From Streptomyces achromogenes (GTDB lineage Bacteria; Actinomycetota; Actinomycetes; Streptomycetales; Streptomycetaceae), in assembly GCF_030816715.1 (NCBI RefSeq), contig NZ_JAUSYH010000001.1, positions 5,332,001-5,396,000 on the forward strand: 64,000 nucleotides of DNA, read 5' to 3'. The position numbers were made by a program, and so were the translations under genes. Positions 16,920 to 24,091 of the stretch are shown piece after piece. The notes beneath the pieces are model-generated. The model saw nothing but the letters and a program-made list of their open reading frames with translations. It was not told where the DNA came from and ran no database searches. Numbering within the stretch: the first letter of the stretch is position 1; each line of letters opens with the position of its first letter.

Positions 16920-17110
16920 AGAAGCTCCGCCTGCCGGTCGGCGGTCGGGTCCCGACGGCCGGTCCGGGTACGGGGGAGGGTTCGGGCGTGCGAGCGGGGG
17001 GTCGCCCTACGGCCTTCTCCCCGACGGAGTCGGGCCGATTCACCAGGGTGTCGGTGGGTCCCCGGATCCACGTGGCGCGAGCGGGCGCCTCGGACTCGGC
17101 GGAGGCCGCC
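16920..17110 (-). promoter_or_regulatory. ydaO (c-di-AMP) riboswitch-like leader, degenerate
   Basis: On the minus strand the leader has, in family order, GCCGAGTCCG, CCGGGGACCCACC, CTGGTGAATCGG, GGCCGTAGGG, then ACCCGACCGCCGACC and GGCAGGC. The closing P1 stem is perfect: CTCCGCC at 17098-17104 pairs with GGCGGAG at 16925-16931, and the gene's RBS follows directly. Compared with the ydaO consensus as I remember it, the CAGCUAACC block reads CCGCCGACC and GGGGUGAAUC reads CTGGTGAATC, so ligand binding may be weakened or lost. ydaO elements commonly precede Streptomyces wall hydrolase genes. Confidence 0.65.
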
Positions 17111-17154
17111 CGGTCCGGCGGGGTCGCCGGTGGGGGTCGTAACGGCCTGTCCGC

Positions 17155-17184
17155 ACGGTAGCCAACGCGTGTGGCCCGTGTGAA
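17155..17184 (-). promoter_or_regulatory. Promoter of riboswitch/NlpC-like gene
   Basis: TTCACA at 17179-17184, an 18-base spacer, TACCGT at 17155-17160. Confidence 0.45.
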
Positions 17185-17358
17185 GGTTGATGGGTGATAT
17201 GCCCGATACATTTTCGTGACCTGAAGGTGTGATCCCGGGCTCCGGCCGGAACCGTCGCGGTTCGTGACCGCGGCGGTCCGGAGGGTGAGTGCGGGGCGAA
17301 GCGCGGGCGAAGTGGGGGCGAGTTTTCGGGACGGCGGCCGGTTGTCGGTGGCGCCCCC

Positions 17359-17364
17359 TAAACT
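17359..17364 (+). promoter_or_regulatory. pcrA -10 box
   Basis: TAAACT at 17359-17364, 9 bases before the ATG at 17374. GGAGAG lies between them, so the transcript may begin only a few bases before the start codon. No clear -35 box. Confidence 0.4.
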
Positions 17365-17373
17365 CGGAGAGCG

Positions 17374-19872
17374 ATGAGCAGCCTCTTTGACGACAGCTTC
17401 CTGGCGGACCTCAAGGGCCCCCGTGCCCACGAGGAGGAGCCCCCGCCGCCCGAGGACGACCACGGACCGGAGCCGGTCCCGGACGATCTGTTCGGGGGGA
17501 AGTTCGACGCGCCCCCGGACCGGGACGCGTACTACCGCGACGGCGCCCCCCGCCCGGCGCTCGACGCGGCGGCGCTCCTGGAAGGGCTGAACGACAACCA
17601 GCGCGCGGCCGTCGTGCACGCCGGCACACCGCTGCTCATCGTGGCCGGCGCCGGCTCGGGCAAGACGCGTGTGCTCACCCACCGCATCGCCCACCTCCTC
17701 GCCGAGCGTCATGTGCACCCGGGGCAGATCCTCGCGATCACCTTCACCAACAAGGCCGCGGGCGAGATGAAGGAGCGCGTCGAGCAGCTCGTCGGCCCGC
17801 GCGCGAACGCGATGTGGGTCATGACGTTCCACAGTGCGTGCGTGCGCATCCTGCGCCGGGAGAGCAAGAAGCTCGGCTTCACGTCGTCGTTCTCGATCTA
17901 CGACGCCGCCGACTCCAAGCGCCTCATGGCCCTCGTCTGCCGTGATCTGGACCTCGATCCGAAGCGCTACCCCCCGAAGTCCTTCAGCGCCAAGATCAGC
18001 AACCTGAAGAACGAGCTGATCGACGAGGAGGACTTCGCCGCCCAGGCCGCCGACGGTTTTGAGAAGACCCTCGCGCAGGCCTACGCGATGTACCAGTCGC
18101 GGTTGCGCGAGGCGAACGCCCTCGACTTCGACGACCTGATCATGACGACGGTCAATCTGCTGCGGGCCTTCCCCGACGTCGCCGAGCACTACCGCCGCCG
18201 GTTCCGGCACGTCATGGTCGACGAGTACCAGGACACCAACCACGCCCAGTACGCCCTCGTGCGCGAGCTGGTCGGCACCTCAGAGCACCCCGTCGACGTA
18301 CCCCCGGGCGACTGCGACGTACCGCCGGCCGAGCTCTGCGTCGTCGGTGACGCCGACCAGTCCATCTACGCCTTCCGGGGCGCGACCATCCGCAACATCC
18401 TCCAGTTCGAGGAGGACTACCCGAGCGCGAAGACGATCCTGCTCGAGCAGAACTACCGCTCGACGCAGACGATCCTGTCCGCCGCCAACGCGGTCATCGA
18501 GCGCAACGAGTCGCGCCGCCCCAAGAACCTGTGGACCAACGCGGGCGCGGGCGCGCGCATCACCGGGTACGTCGCCGACACCGAGCACGACGAGGCGCAG
18601 TTCGTCGCCGACGAGATAGACCGTCTGACGGACGCGGGCGACGCGAAGGCGGGCGATGTGGCGGTCTTCTACCGCACCAACGCCCAGTCCCGTGTCTTCG
18701 AGGAGATCTTCATCCGGGTCGGCCTGCCCTACAAGGTCGTCGGCGGGGTCCGTTTCTACGAGCGCAAGGAGGTCAGGGACGTCCTGGCCTATCTGCGCGT
18801 GCTGGCCAACCCGGAGGACTCGGTGCCGCTGCGCCGGATCCTCAACGTGCCCAAGCGCGGCATCGGCGACCGCGCCGAGGCGATGATCGACGCCCTCTCC
18901 CAGCGGGAGAAGATCAGCTTCCCGCAGGCCCTGAAGCGTGTCGACGAGGCCTACGGCATGGCCTCGCGGTCGACGAACGCCGTGAAGCGGTTCAACGCGC
19001 TCATGGAGGAGCTGCGCACGATCGTCGAGTCGGGCGCCGGTCCGGCGACCGTCCTGGAGGCGGTGCTCGAACGCACCGGCTACCTCGCCGAGTTGCAGGC
19101 CTCCACCGACCCGCAGGACGAGACCCGGATCGAGAACCTCCAGGAACTCGCCGCAGTGGCCCTGGAGTTCGAGCAGGAGACCGGTGAAGGGGAGGGCGAG
19201 GGCGCCGCACCGGCCGGGCTCTCCGACTTCCTGGAGCGGGTCGCGCTGGTCGCCGACTCCGACCAGATCCCCGACGAGGAGGAGGGCGGCTCGGGCGTCA
19301 TCACCCTGATGACCCTCCACACCGCCAAGGGCCTCGAGTTCCCGGTCGTCTTCCTGACGGGCATGGAGGACGGCGTCTTCCCGCACATGCGCGCCCTCGG
19401 CCAGACCAAGGAGCTGGAGGAGGAGCGCCGGCTCGCGTACGTGGGCATCACGCGCGCGCGGGAGCGGCTGTACCTCACCCGGTCGTCGCTGCGCAGCGCC
19501 TGGGGGCAGCCGTCGTACAACCCGCCCTCCCGGTTCCTGGAGGAGATCCCGCCGACGCATGTGGACTGGAAGCGCACGGGGGCGTCCTCGCCCGTGTCGT
19601 CCGGCCCGGTGTCCGGGGTGGCGGCGTCGCTGGCCTCGTCCCGATCGCGTTCCTCGGCGGCGGGCGCGTCCGGATTCGCGACGCGCCGCACCGCGGGGGA
19701 GAAGCCCGTGGTCGCACTGGCCGTCGGCGACCGGGTCACGCACGACCAGTTCGGGCTCGGCACGGTCGTCGGGGTGAAGGGCGCCGGCGCCAACGCGGAG
19801 GCCACCGTCGACTTCGGCGACACCAAGCCGAAGCGGCTGCTGCTGCGGTACGCGCCGGTGGAGAAGCTGTAG
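17374..19872 (+). CDS. pcrA: ATP-dependent DNA helicase PcrA (UvrD family)
   Basis: 832-residue superfamily 1A 3'-5' helicase acting in nucleotide excision repair and removal of stalled RNA polymerase or RecA filaments. An acidic 65-residue N-terminal extension precedes LNDNQRAAVV (Q motif), Walker A AGAGSGKT at 91-98, ITFTNKAAGEMKER (Ia), DEYQDTN (II), GDADQSIYAFRGA (III), QNYRSTQTIL (IV), LMTLHTAKGLEFPVVF (V) and EERRLAYVGITRARERLYL (VI). The C-terminus holds the Tudor-like RNA polymerase-binding domain (VGDRVTHDQFGLGTVVGV ... KRLLLRYAPVEKL). Complete and monocistronic. Confidence 0.97.
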   Translation: MSSLFDDSFLADLKGPRAHEEEPPPPEDDHGPEPVPDDLFGGKFDAPPDRDAYYRDGAPRPALDAAALLEGLNDNQRAAVVHAGTPLLIVAGAGSGKTRVLTHRIAHLLAERHVHPGQILAITFTNKAAGEMKERVEQLVGPRANAMWVMTFHSACVRILRRESKKLGFTSSFSIYDAADSKRLMALVCRDLDLDPKRYPPKSFSAKISNLKNELIDEEDFAAQAADGFEKTLAQAYAMYQSRLREANALDFDDLIMTTVNLLRAFPDVAEHYRRRFRHVMVDEYQDTNHAQYALVRELVGTSEHPVDVPPGDCDVPPAELCVVGDADQSIYAFRGATIRNILQFEEDYPSAKTILLEQNYRSTQTILSAANAVIERNESRRPKNLWTNAGAGARITGYVADTEHDEAQFVADEIDRLTDAGDAKAGDVAVFYRTNAQSRVFEEIFIRVGLPYKVVGGVRFYERKEVRDVLAYLRVLANPEDSVPLRRILNVPKRGIGDRAEAMIDALSQREKISFPQALKRVDEAYGMASRSTNAVKRFNALMEELRTIVESGAGPATVLEAVLERTGYLAELQASTDPQDETRIENLQELAAVALEFEQETGEGEGEGAAPAGLSDFLERVALVADSDQIPDEEEGGSGVITLMTLHTAKGLEFPVVFLTGMEDGVFPHMRALGQTKELEEERRLAYVGITRARERLYLTRSSLRSAWGQPSYNPPSRFLEEIPPTHVDWKRTGASSPVSSGPVSGVAASLASSRSRSSAAGASGFATRRTAGEKPVVALAVGDRVTHDQFGLGTVVGVKGAGANAEATVDFGDTKPKRLLLRYAPVEKL

Positions 19873-19907
19873 GTCGCCTTCCGGGCGGCAACCGCCCGGC
19901 GCACGGG

Positions 19908-19936
19908 TGAGCCCCCGCGTCGGCGGCGGGGGCTCA
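19908..19936. terminator. Terminator after pcrA
   Basis: TGAGCCCCCGC at 19908-19918 and its complement at 19926-19936, 7-base loop. It lies between convergent pcrA and M23 genes and could act both ways. Confidence 0.6.
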
Positions 19937-19956
19937 GACGATCGGTGGACGTGGCG

Positions 19957-20022
19957 GGTCGACCGCACAAGCGTGGCCGGTCGACCGCGGAGGCGTGACG
20001 GTTCGACCGCGGACAGGTCCTC
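19957..20022. repeat. Three 22-bp repeats overlapping a terminator
   Basis: Units at 19957, 19979 and 20001 begin GGTCGACCGC (third: GTTCGACCGC) and continue with AGGCGTG-like sequence. The third unit forms one arm of the hairpin at 19999-20039. Confidence 0.65.
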
Positions 20023-20039
20023 TTTCCGCGGTCGAACCG
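19999..20039 (-). terminator. Terminator after M23 peptidase gene
   Basis: Perfect 15-bp inverted repeat CGGTTCGACCGCGGA (19999-20013) with complement at 20025-20039 and an 11-base loop, 15 bases past the minus-strand stop. Confidence 0.7.
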
Positions 20040-20053
20040 GGCGCGAAGAGGGC

Positions 20054-21625
20054 TTATGTCGGGTTGAGTCCGTGGCTGCGCAGCCACGGCAGCGGGTCGA
20101 TCGCCGAACCGCCGGCCGGACGGACCTCGAAGTGCAGGTGCGGGCCGGTCGAGTTGCCCGAGTTGCCCGAGTAGGCGATCGGGTCGCCGGCCTTCACCGT
20201 CGTACCGGAGGGGACGCGGTAGGTGGAGAGGTGGCAGTACCAGGTCTCCGTGCCGTCCTTCGCCGTCAGGATCAGCATGTTGCCGTAGGCGCTGTTCCAC
20301 TGGGTGCGCACGGTGCCGTCGGTCGCGGCCATCACCGTCGTGCCGTACGAGACCGGGAAGTCGATGCCGGTGTGCTGCGACATCCAGTTGATGCCGGCCT
20401 GGCCGAAGTAGGCGCTGAGGCCGTGCTGCGCGACCGGGAGGGCGTACTTGGGGCGCAGTCGCTCCTTGCGGGCCGCCTCCGCCGCCGCCTTCTTCTTCTC
20501 GGCCTCCTGCTGGGCCTTGAGGTCGATGCGCTCCTGCGTGCGGCTGACCCGGTCGCCGAAGTCGTCGACCCCGGCGCTGAGCGTCGCGAGCTGGCTGTCC
20601 AGCTTGGTGTTGGCGGCGGACGGCTTCACCGGCTGGGCGTCCGCGGCGGAGGCCGTGGTCTCCTTGCCGTCGCCGCCGGTGAGCGTGCCGACCGAGGCGG
20701 CGGCGATCCCGGCGACCCCCATCACACAGACCGAGGGCACGGCCACCGTCAGCAGCGCGGAGCGCTTGGCGGGCATCCGGCGCCGGGAACGGTTCGCGTT
20801 GCGGGTGGCCGCCCGGCCGAGCGGCGCGGGGACGGGCTCTTCCTGGCCGTCGAGGAGCGGGAGCGGGGCGCCGTCCGCCGACTCGCCTTCGGGGCCGCTC
20901 ACTTCGGGGCCGCTCTCGTCGTACGCGACCTGCTCGAAGGTGGCGGTGGCCTGCTGGTCGAACGGGACCTCGGCCGGCTGCTCGAACTCTCCCCCGGAGT
21001 CGCTTGCCCGGGAGGGGCCCCCAGCGGCCTGCGCGGGGACGCCCGAGGCGTCGCCGTCGGAGTTCCACTGCGTGGCGTCGTACGCGCCGGTGTCGAAGTT
21101 CTGCGTGCCCCATTCCCACTGCTGCGTCGCGTCGGCGGGGCAGCCGGGCTGGTCGGGCTGGAGCCAGGCGCTCGCGTCCCAGTGGCCGCTTGAGTCGTGC
21201 GCCGTCGCCTGCTGCGGGACCGCGGACAGGTGCTGGTGCTGTCCCGTCTGCCAGGCGGTCGCGTCGTACGCGCCGGAGTCGTGGACGGCGTGGTGCTGGG
21301 CCGCGTACGCGTCGTAGTTCAGGGTCTGGTGGCTGCCCGTGTCCGCGGAACCGTGGACGCCGGTGTGCCACTGGGTGCCGTCGTAGGTGCCGGTCGCGGC
21401 TCCGGCGCCGTCGCCCGGAAGCTCGCCGAACAAGGGGTCGACGGTCGTGAAGTGCCCGGTGGCGTGCGCGCCGGTGTCGTGACCGCCGGCCTCGTCGTGG
21501 CCGTCATAGGTCGTGAAGCCGTCGTACGAGGCGTCCTGGGTGCCGTACGACGCGTAGTGCGCCGAAGCGGCGTCGGAAGCCGGGGCCGGGGAGGTCATGA
21601 TTCCCGACGGGTGACGGTCATTCAC
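20054..21625 (-). CDS. M23 family metallopeptidase with long repeat-bearing cytoplasmic N-terminus
   Basis: 523 residues. Residues 1-285 are acidic, Gly/His/Trp-rich and disordered, with a recurring D-[AG]-[TS]-x-W motif (YDGTQWHTG near 81, YDATAWQTG near 120, WDASAWLQP near 149, YDATQWNSD near 182). A basic stretch and one membrane span (288-311) follow, then a coiled coil (340-390) and the LytM/M23 domain with Zn ligands in HTGID (H418, D422) and HLHF (H499) and the active-site His465 (YCHL). The domain lies outside and should cleave peptidoglycan crossbridges or activate other hydrolases. The GTG at 21625 is preferred, with AGAGAAG 3 bases before it. Confidence 0.9.
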   Translation of the reverse strand: MNDRHPSGIMTSPAPASDAASAHYASYGTQDASYDGFTTYDGHDEAGGHDTGAHATGHFTTVDPLFGELPGDGAGAATGTYDGTQWHTGVHGSADTGSHQTLNYDAYAAQHHAVHDSGAYDATAWQTGQHQHLSAVPQQATAHDSSGHWDASAWLQPDQPGCPADATQQWEWGTQNFDTGAYDATQWNSDGDASGVPAQAAGGPSRASDSGGEFEQPAEVPFDQQATATFEQVAYDESGPEVSGPEGESADGAPLPLLDGQEEPVPAPLGRAATRNANRSRRRMPAKRSALLTVAVPSVCVMGVAGIAAASVGTLTGGDGKETTASAADAQPVKPSAANTKLDSQLATLSAGVDDFGDRVSRTQERIDLKAQQEAEKKKAAAEAARKERLRPKYALPVAQHGLSAYFGQAGINWMSQHTGIDFPVSYGTTVMAATDGTVRTQWNSAYGNMLILTAKDGTETWYCHLSTYRVPSGTTVKAGDPIAYSGNSGNSTGPHLHFEVRPAGGSAIDPLPWLRSHGLNPT

Positions 21626-21671
21626 CAACTTCTCTTTCGCCGACGACAGGGGCTGCCAGAGCAGTGCGGCG

Positions 21672-21701
21672 ACTGTACCCGGCAGTACGCGGGCACGACA
21701 A
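21672..21701 (-). promoter_or_regulatory. Promoter of M23 gene with overlapping inverted repeat
   Basis: TTGTCG at 21696-21701, an 18-base spacer, TACAGT at 21672-21677. The inverted repeat GGGCACGA/TCGTGCCC (outer ends 21691 and 21722, 16-base spacer) covers the -35 box and could be an operator. The rest of the 332-base gap up to 21957 shows no gene. Confidence 0.4.
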
Positions 21702-21957
21702 TGTTCTGCAGGTTTCGTGCCCGAAGGAAAGGGGCATTCGGCTCTGTTTCGGGGGACGACGGGCGCGGGCTTGGCCCTACGTTCGAATGACGTTCGATGG
21801 CGAACGGGTGGCAGCGGGGTGTGACGGGGCTGTCGGACGGCGAGGGCACGGCTGCGGGGCGGCCGTGTGATCGTCGTGGTGTCGCCGTCGTGCGTCGTCG
21901 TTTCGCCAGTCCTGCCGCCGCCGGGGCGTCGTCAGTCGTAGTGTCGCCGGGCGGGCG

Positions 21958-22890
21958 TCAGGCCACCGTGAGGCCGGTGCGGCGAGCGGCGGCGGGCTCC
22001 TGGGAGGGCGCGGTGTCGAGGGCCTGCCGTATGCCGGTCGCGACGGCGGGATGCACGGGCAGGGCGAGATGACCGATCCCGGTCACCCGGACGTTCTGCG
22101 CCGACAGGTCGGGATGGTCCACGCACGCGGACTCCAGCGGGTCCATGAGGTGGTCCAGGTCGCTCCAGAAGCTGACGAAACGAGTGCGGCACCCCGGCGC
22201 GGGCCGGGAGAGCTCCTCGATCACCGCCGAGCCCGGACGCATCTGGCGCACGATCGGGTGGGCGTTCGCCAGCGGCGCCACCCGGGTGCCGGAGTGCGGG
22301 GTGCCCAGCGTGACCAGCGTGCGGACGCGGACGTCGCCGCCCAGCCGTTGCACGTAGTAGCGCGCGATCAGGCCGCCCAGGCTGTGCCCGACGACGTCGA
22401 CCTGCACACTGCCCGTGCGCTCGCAGATCTCCTCTATGTGCCGGCCGAGCAGTTCGGCGGCCGTCCGTATGTCACACGTGAGCGGCGAGTAGTTGAGCGA
22501 CTCCACGCGATGTCTGCCGTGCTGCGCGAGGCTGCGGCGCAGCAGGACGAACACGGAGCGGTTGTCGATGAACCCGTGCAGCAGCACCACCGGCAGCGGC
22601 GCCTGGGTGGGCAGCCGGGCCGGATCCCCGGCGGCGGACCCCGCGGGCAGCGCGGGGCGGACCGGTTCGCGGCGCTCCTGCGCGATGCCCGAGGGATACA
22701 GGAGCAGATGCCCCGCGAAGATCGCGAGGTCGAGGGCGGTCGCCTTGAGGAGAGTCAGGGACAGGCCGGCAAGTCGGCCCGGCAGGCTCGGGAGGTCCGG
22801 CATCCCCGGGAAGCCGGGCAGGCTCGGCAGGTCCGGGAACAGACGCCGGCACAACGGTAGAAAGGGCTGCAGTGCCCGGGTGACCTTCAT
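21958..22890 (-). CDS. Lipase/esterase, alpha/beta hydrolase fold
   Basis: 310 residues. The start is basic, then a Pro/Leu-rich linker (LPSLPGFPGMPDLPSLPGRL) and a hydrophobic helix (LLKATALDLAIFAGHLLLYPSG) that may anchor it in the membrane. The catalytic domain has LPVVLLHGFIDNRSVF (oxyanion hole HG), VDVVGHSLGGLIARYYVQRL (nucleophile elbow GHSLGG), LVTLGTPHSGT and a C-terminal His in GIGHLALPVHP. The pattern is that of bacterial triacylglycerol lipases and PGAP1-like esterases. AGGAGG lies 7 bases before the ATG. It diverges from icmB. Confidence 0.88.
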   Translation of the reverse strand: MKVTRALQPFLPLCRRLFPDLPSLPGFPGMPDLPSLPGRLAGLSLTLLKATALDLAIFAGHLLLYPSGIAQERREPVRPALPAGSAAGDPARLPTQAPLPVVLLHGFIDNRSVFVLLRRSLAQHGRHRVESLNYSPLTCDIRTAAELLGRHIEEICERTGSVQVDVVGHSLGGLIARYYVQRLGGDVRVRTLVTLGTPHSGTRVAPLANAHPIVRQMRPGSAVIEELSRPAPGCRTRFVSFWSDLDHLMDPLESACVDHPDLSAQNVRVTGIGHLALPVHPAVATGIRQALDTAPSQEPAAARRTGLTVA

Positions 22891-23356
22891 GGCCGACCTC
22901 CTGTCGGCACGCTGAGGACTTCTCTGTCCCCCGTGTGCCCTCGTGGAAGTCGCTGTCGAGGAGGTCGATCGGGCACGGCGGGGCGTGGAGCGGATGCGGC
23001 CCGTGGCTCGGGGTGCGTACGCCTTGTGCGACGTCGCGCCGTCGACGGACGAGGAACCCTGCCGGTGTGGCGACAGGCTCCCCGCTGTCGTGCCTTACCT
23101 GCTCTACCTGACCATCGTGCCTGTCGATGCGCCGTACCGCCACGCAGCGCGGGCTGCGGCGCGACGAACGGCGACCTCTTTGCGGCTCCCTCTGCGCTTC
23201 GAACACCCCTGGGACAGGGTGTGGACGTTGCGCGGTGAACGTGTCCCTCCGTGTGATTTCCCCCTCGGTCAGCACCGCGAAACTGCCGGTTGCGGGATGC
23301 TGGCGATAACGTTCGTTCACTTCCCCCGGGCGGTGTGGCACGGGGTGTCCGTGGCC
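22891..23356. other. Divergent intergenic region, no gene called
   Basis: About 470 bases between the lipase and icmB starts, with lower G+C than its surroundings. Open frames exist on both strands but show no third-position GC bias typical of Streptomyces genes and no recognisable product. Promoters of both flanking genes must lie here; none is clear enough to mark. Confidence 0.5.
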
Positions 23357-23396
23357 TCGAGGATGGACGCAGTCGCTCGAGGACGGACGGAGTCGC
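23357..23396. repeat. Tandem 20-bp repeat before icmB
   Basis: Units at 23357-23376 and 23377-23396 (TCGAGGAYGGACGSAGTCGC) differ at two bases and end 5 bases before the icmB RBS. Confidence 0.75.
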
Positions 23397-23411
23397 TTCA
23401 TGGAGGCAGTG

Positions 23412-23828
23412 ATGGGTGTGGCAGCCGGTCCGATCCGCGTGGTGGTCGCCAAGCCGGGGCTCGACGGCCACGACCGCGGGGCCAAGGTGATCGCGCGGGC
23501 GCTGCGCGACGCCGGCATGGAGGTCATCTACACGGGGCTCCACCAGACGCCCGAGCAGATCGTCGACACCGCGATCCAGGAGGACGCCGACGCGATCGGT
23601 CTGTCCATCCTCTCCGGGGCGCACAACACGCTCTTCACCGCGGTGATCGAGCTGCTGAAGGAGCGGGACGCGGCGGACATCCTGGTCTTCGGCGGCGGGA
23701 TCATCCCCGAGGCGGACATCGCGCCGTTGAAGGAGAAGGGCGTCGCCGGCATCTTCACGCCCGGCGCGACCACCGCGTCCATCGTGGAGTGGGTCCGGGC
23801 CAACGTCCGGCAGTCCGCGCAGGCGTGA
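23412..23828 (+). CDS. icmB: Isobutyryl-CoA mutase small (B12-binding) subunit
   Basis: 138-residue stand-alone cobalamin-binding domain with the base-off motif: VVVAKPGLDGHDRGAKVIARAL (the DxHxxG loop whose His ligates cobalt), then GLSILSGAHNTL and FGGGIIPEADI. In Streptomyces a lone B12 subunit of this kind pairs with IcmA to interconvert isobutyryl-CoA and n-butyryl-CoA, feeding polyketide and fatty acid precursors; icmA is not in this window. The ATG at 23412 is chosen because GGAGG at 23402-23406 is well placed for it; the ATG at 23400 overlaps that site. Confidence 0.9.
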   Translation: MGVAAGPIRVVVAKPGLDGHDRGAKVIARALRDAGMEVIYTGLHQTPEQIVDTAIQEDADAIGLSILSGAHNTLFTAVIELLKERDAADILVFGGGIIPEADIAPLKEKGVAGIFTPGATTASIVEWVRANVRQSAQA

Positions 23829-23867
23829 GCCCGTCCGGGGCGGCCCTCACGGGATGCGCCCGCGTGG

Positions 23868-24060
23868 CACGGATTCGCGGACGCACGAACCCCGCGAAGG
23901 CACGAACCTCTCGCCCAGGCACGAGCCTCGCGTAGGCCCGACCCCCGCTTGGGCGCGAGTCCCGCGGACGCACGACCGGCCCCCCCGCGTAGGCGCGAGC
24001 CCCGCATGGTCGCGAGCCCCGCTCGGTCGCGAGCCGTGCGTGGGGGCGAGCCGTGCGGGT
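23868..24060. repeat. About ten degenerate 17-18 bp tandem repeats
   Basis: Variants of GGCGCGAGCCCCGCGTA recur roughly every 17-18 bases across the 263-base spacer between convergent icmB and DUF5691 genes (for example near 23993 and 24012). No gene is supported here. Confidence 0.7.
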
Positions 24061-24091
24061 GCGCGGCCGCGGCGTTCGGGCCGGTGGCGGG

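Noticed and set aside
16903..18243. A minus-strand frame continuing upstream of the NlpC-like gene to 18243
   Set aside because: It crosses the riboswitch and promoter and runs antisense through pcrA; the RBS and TTG at 16902 mark the real start.
22943..23398. Plus-strand protein-coding frame upstream of icmB
   Set aside because: Weak third-position GC bias, no homologue recognised, and icmB has its own RBS; treated as intergenic.
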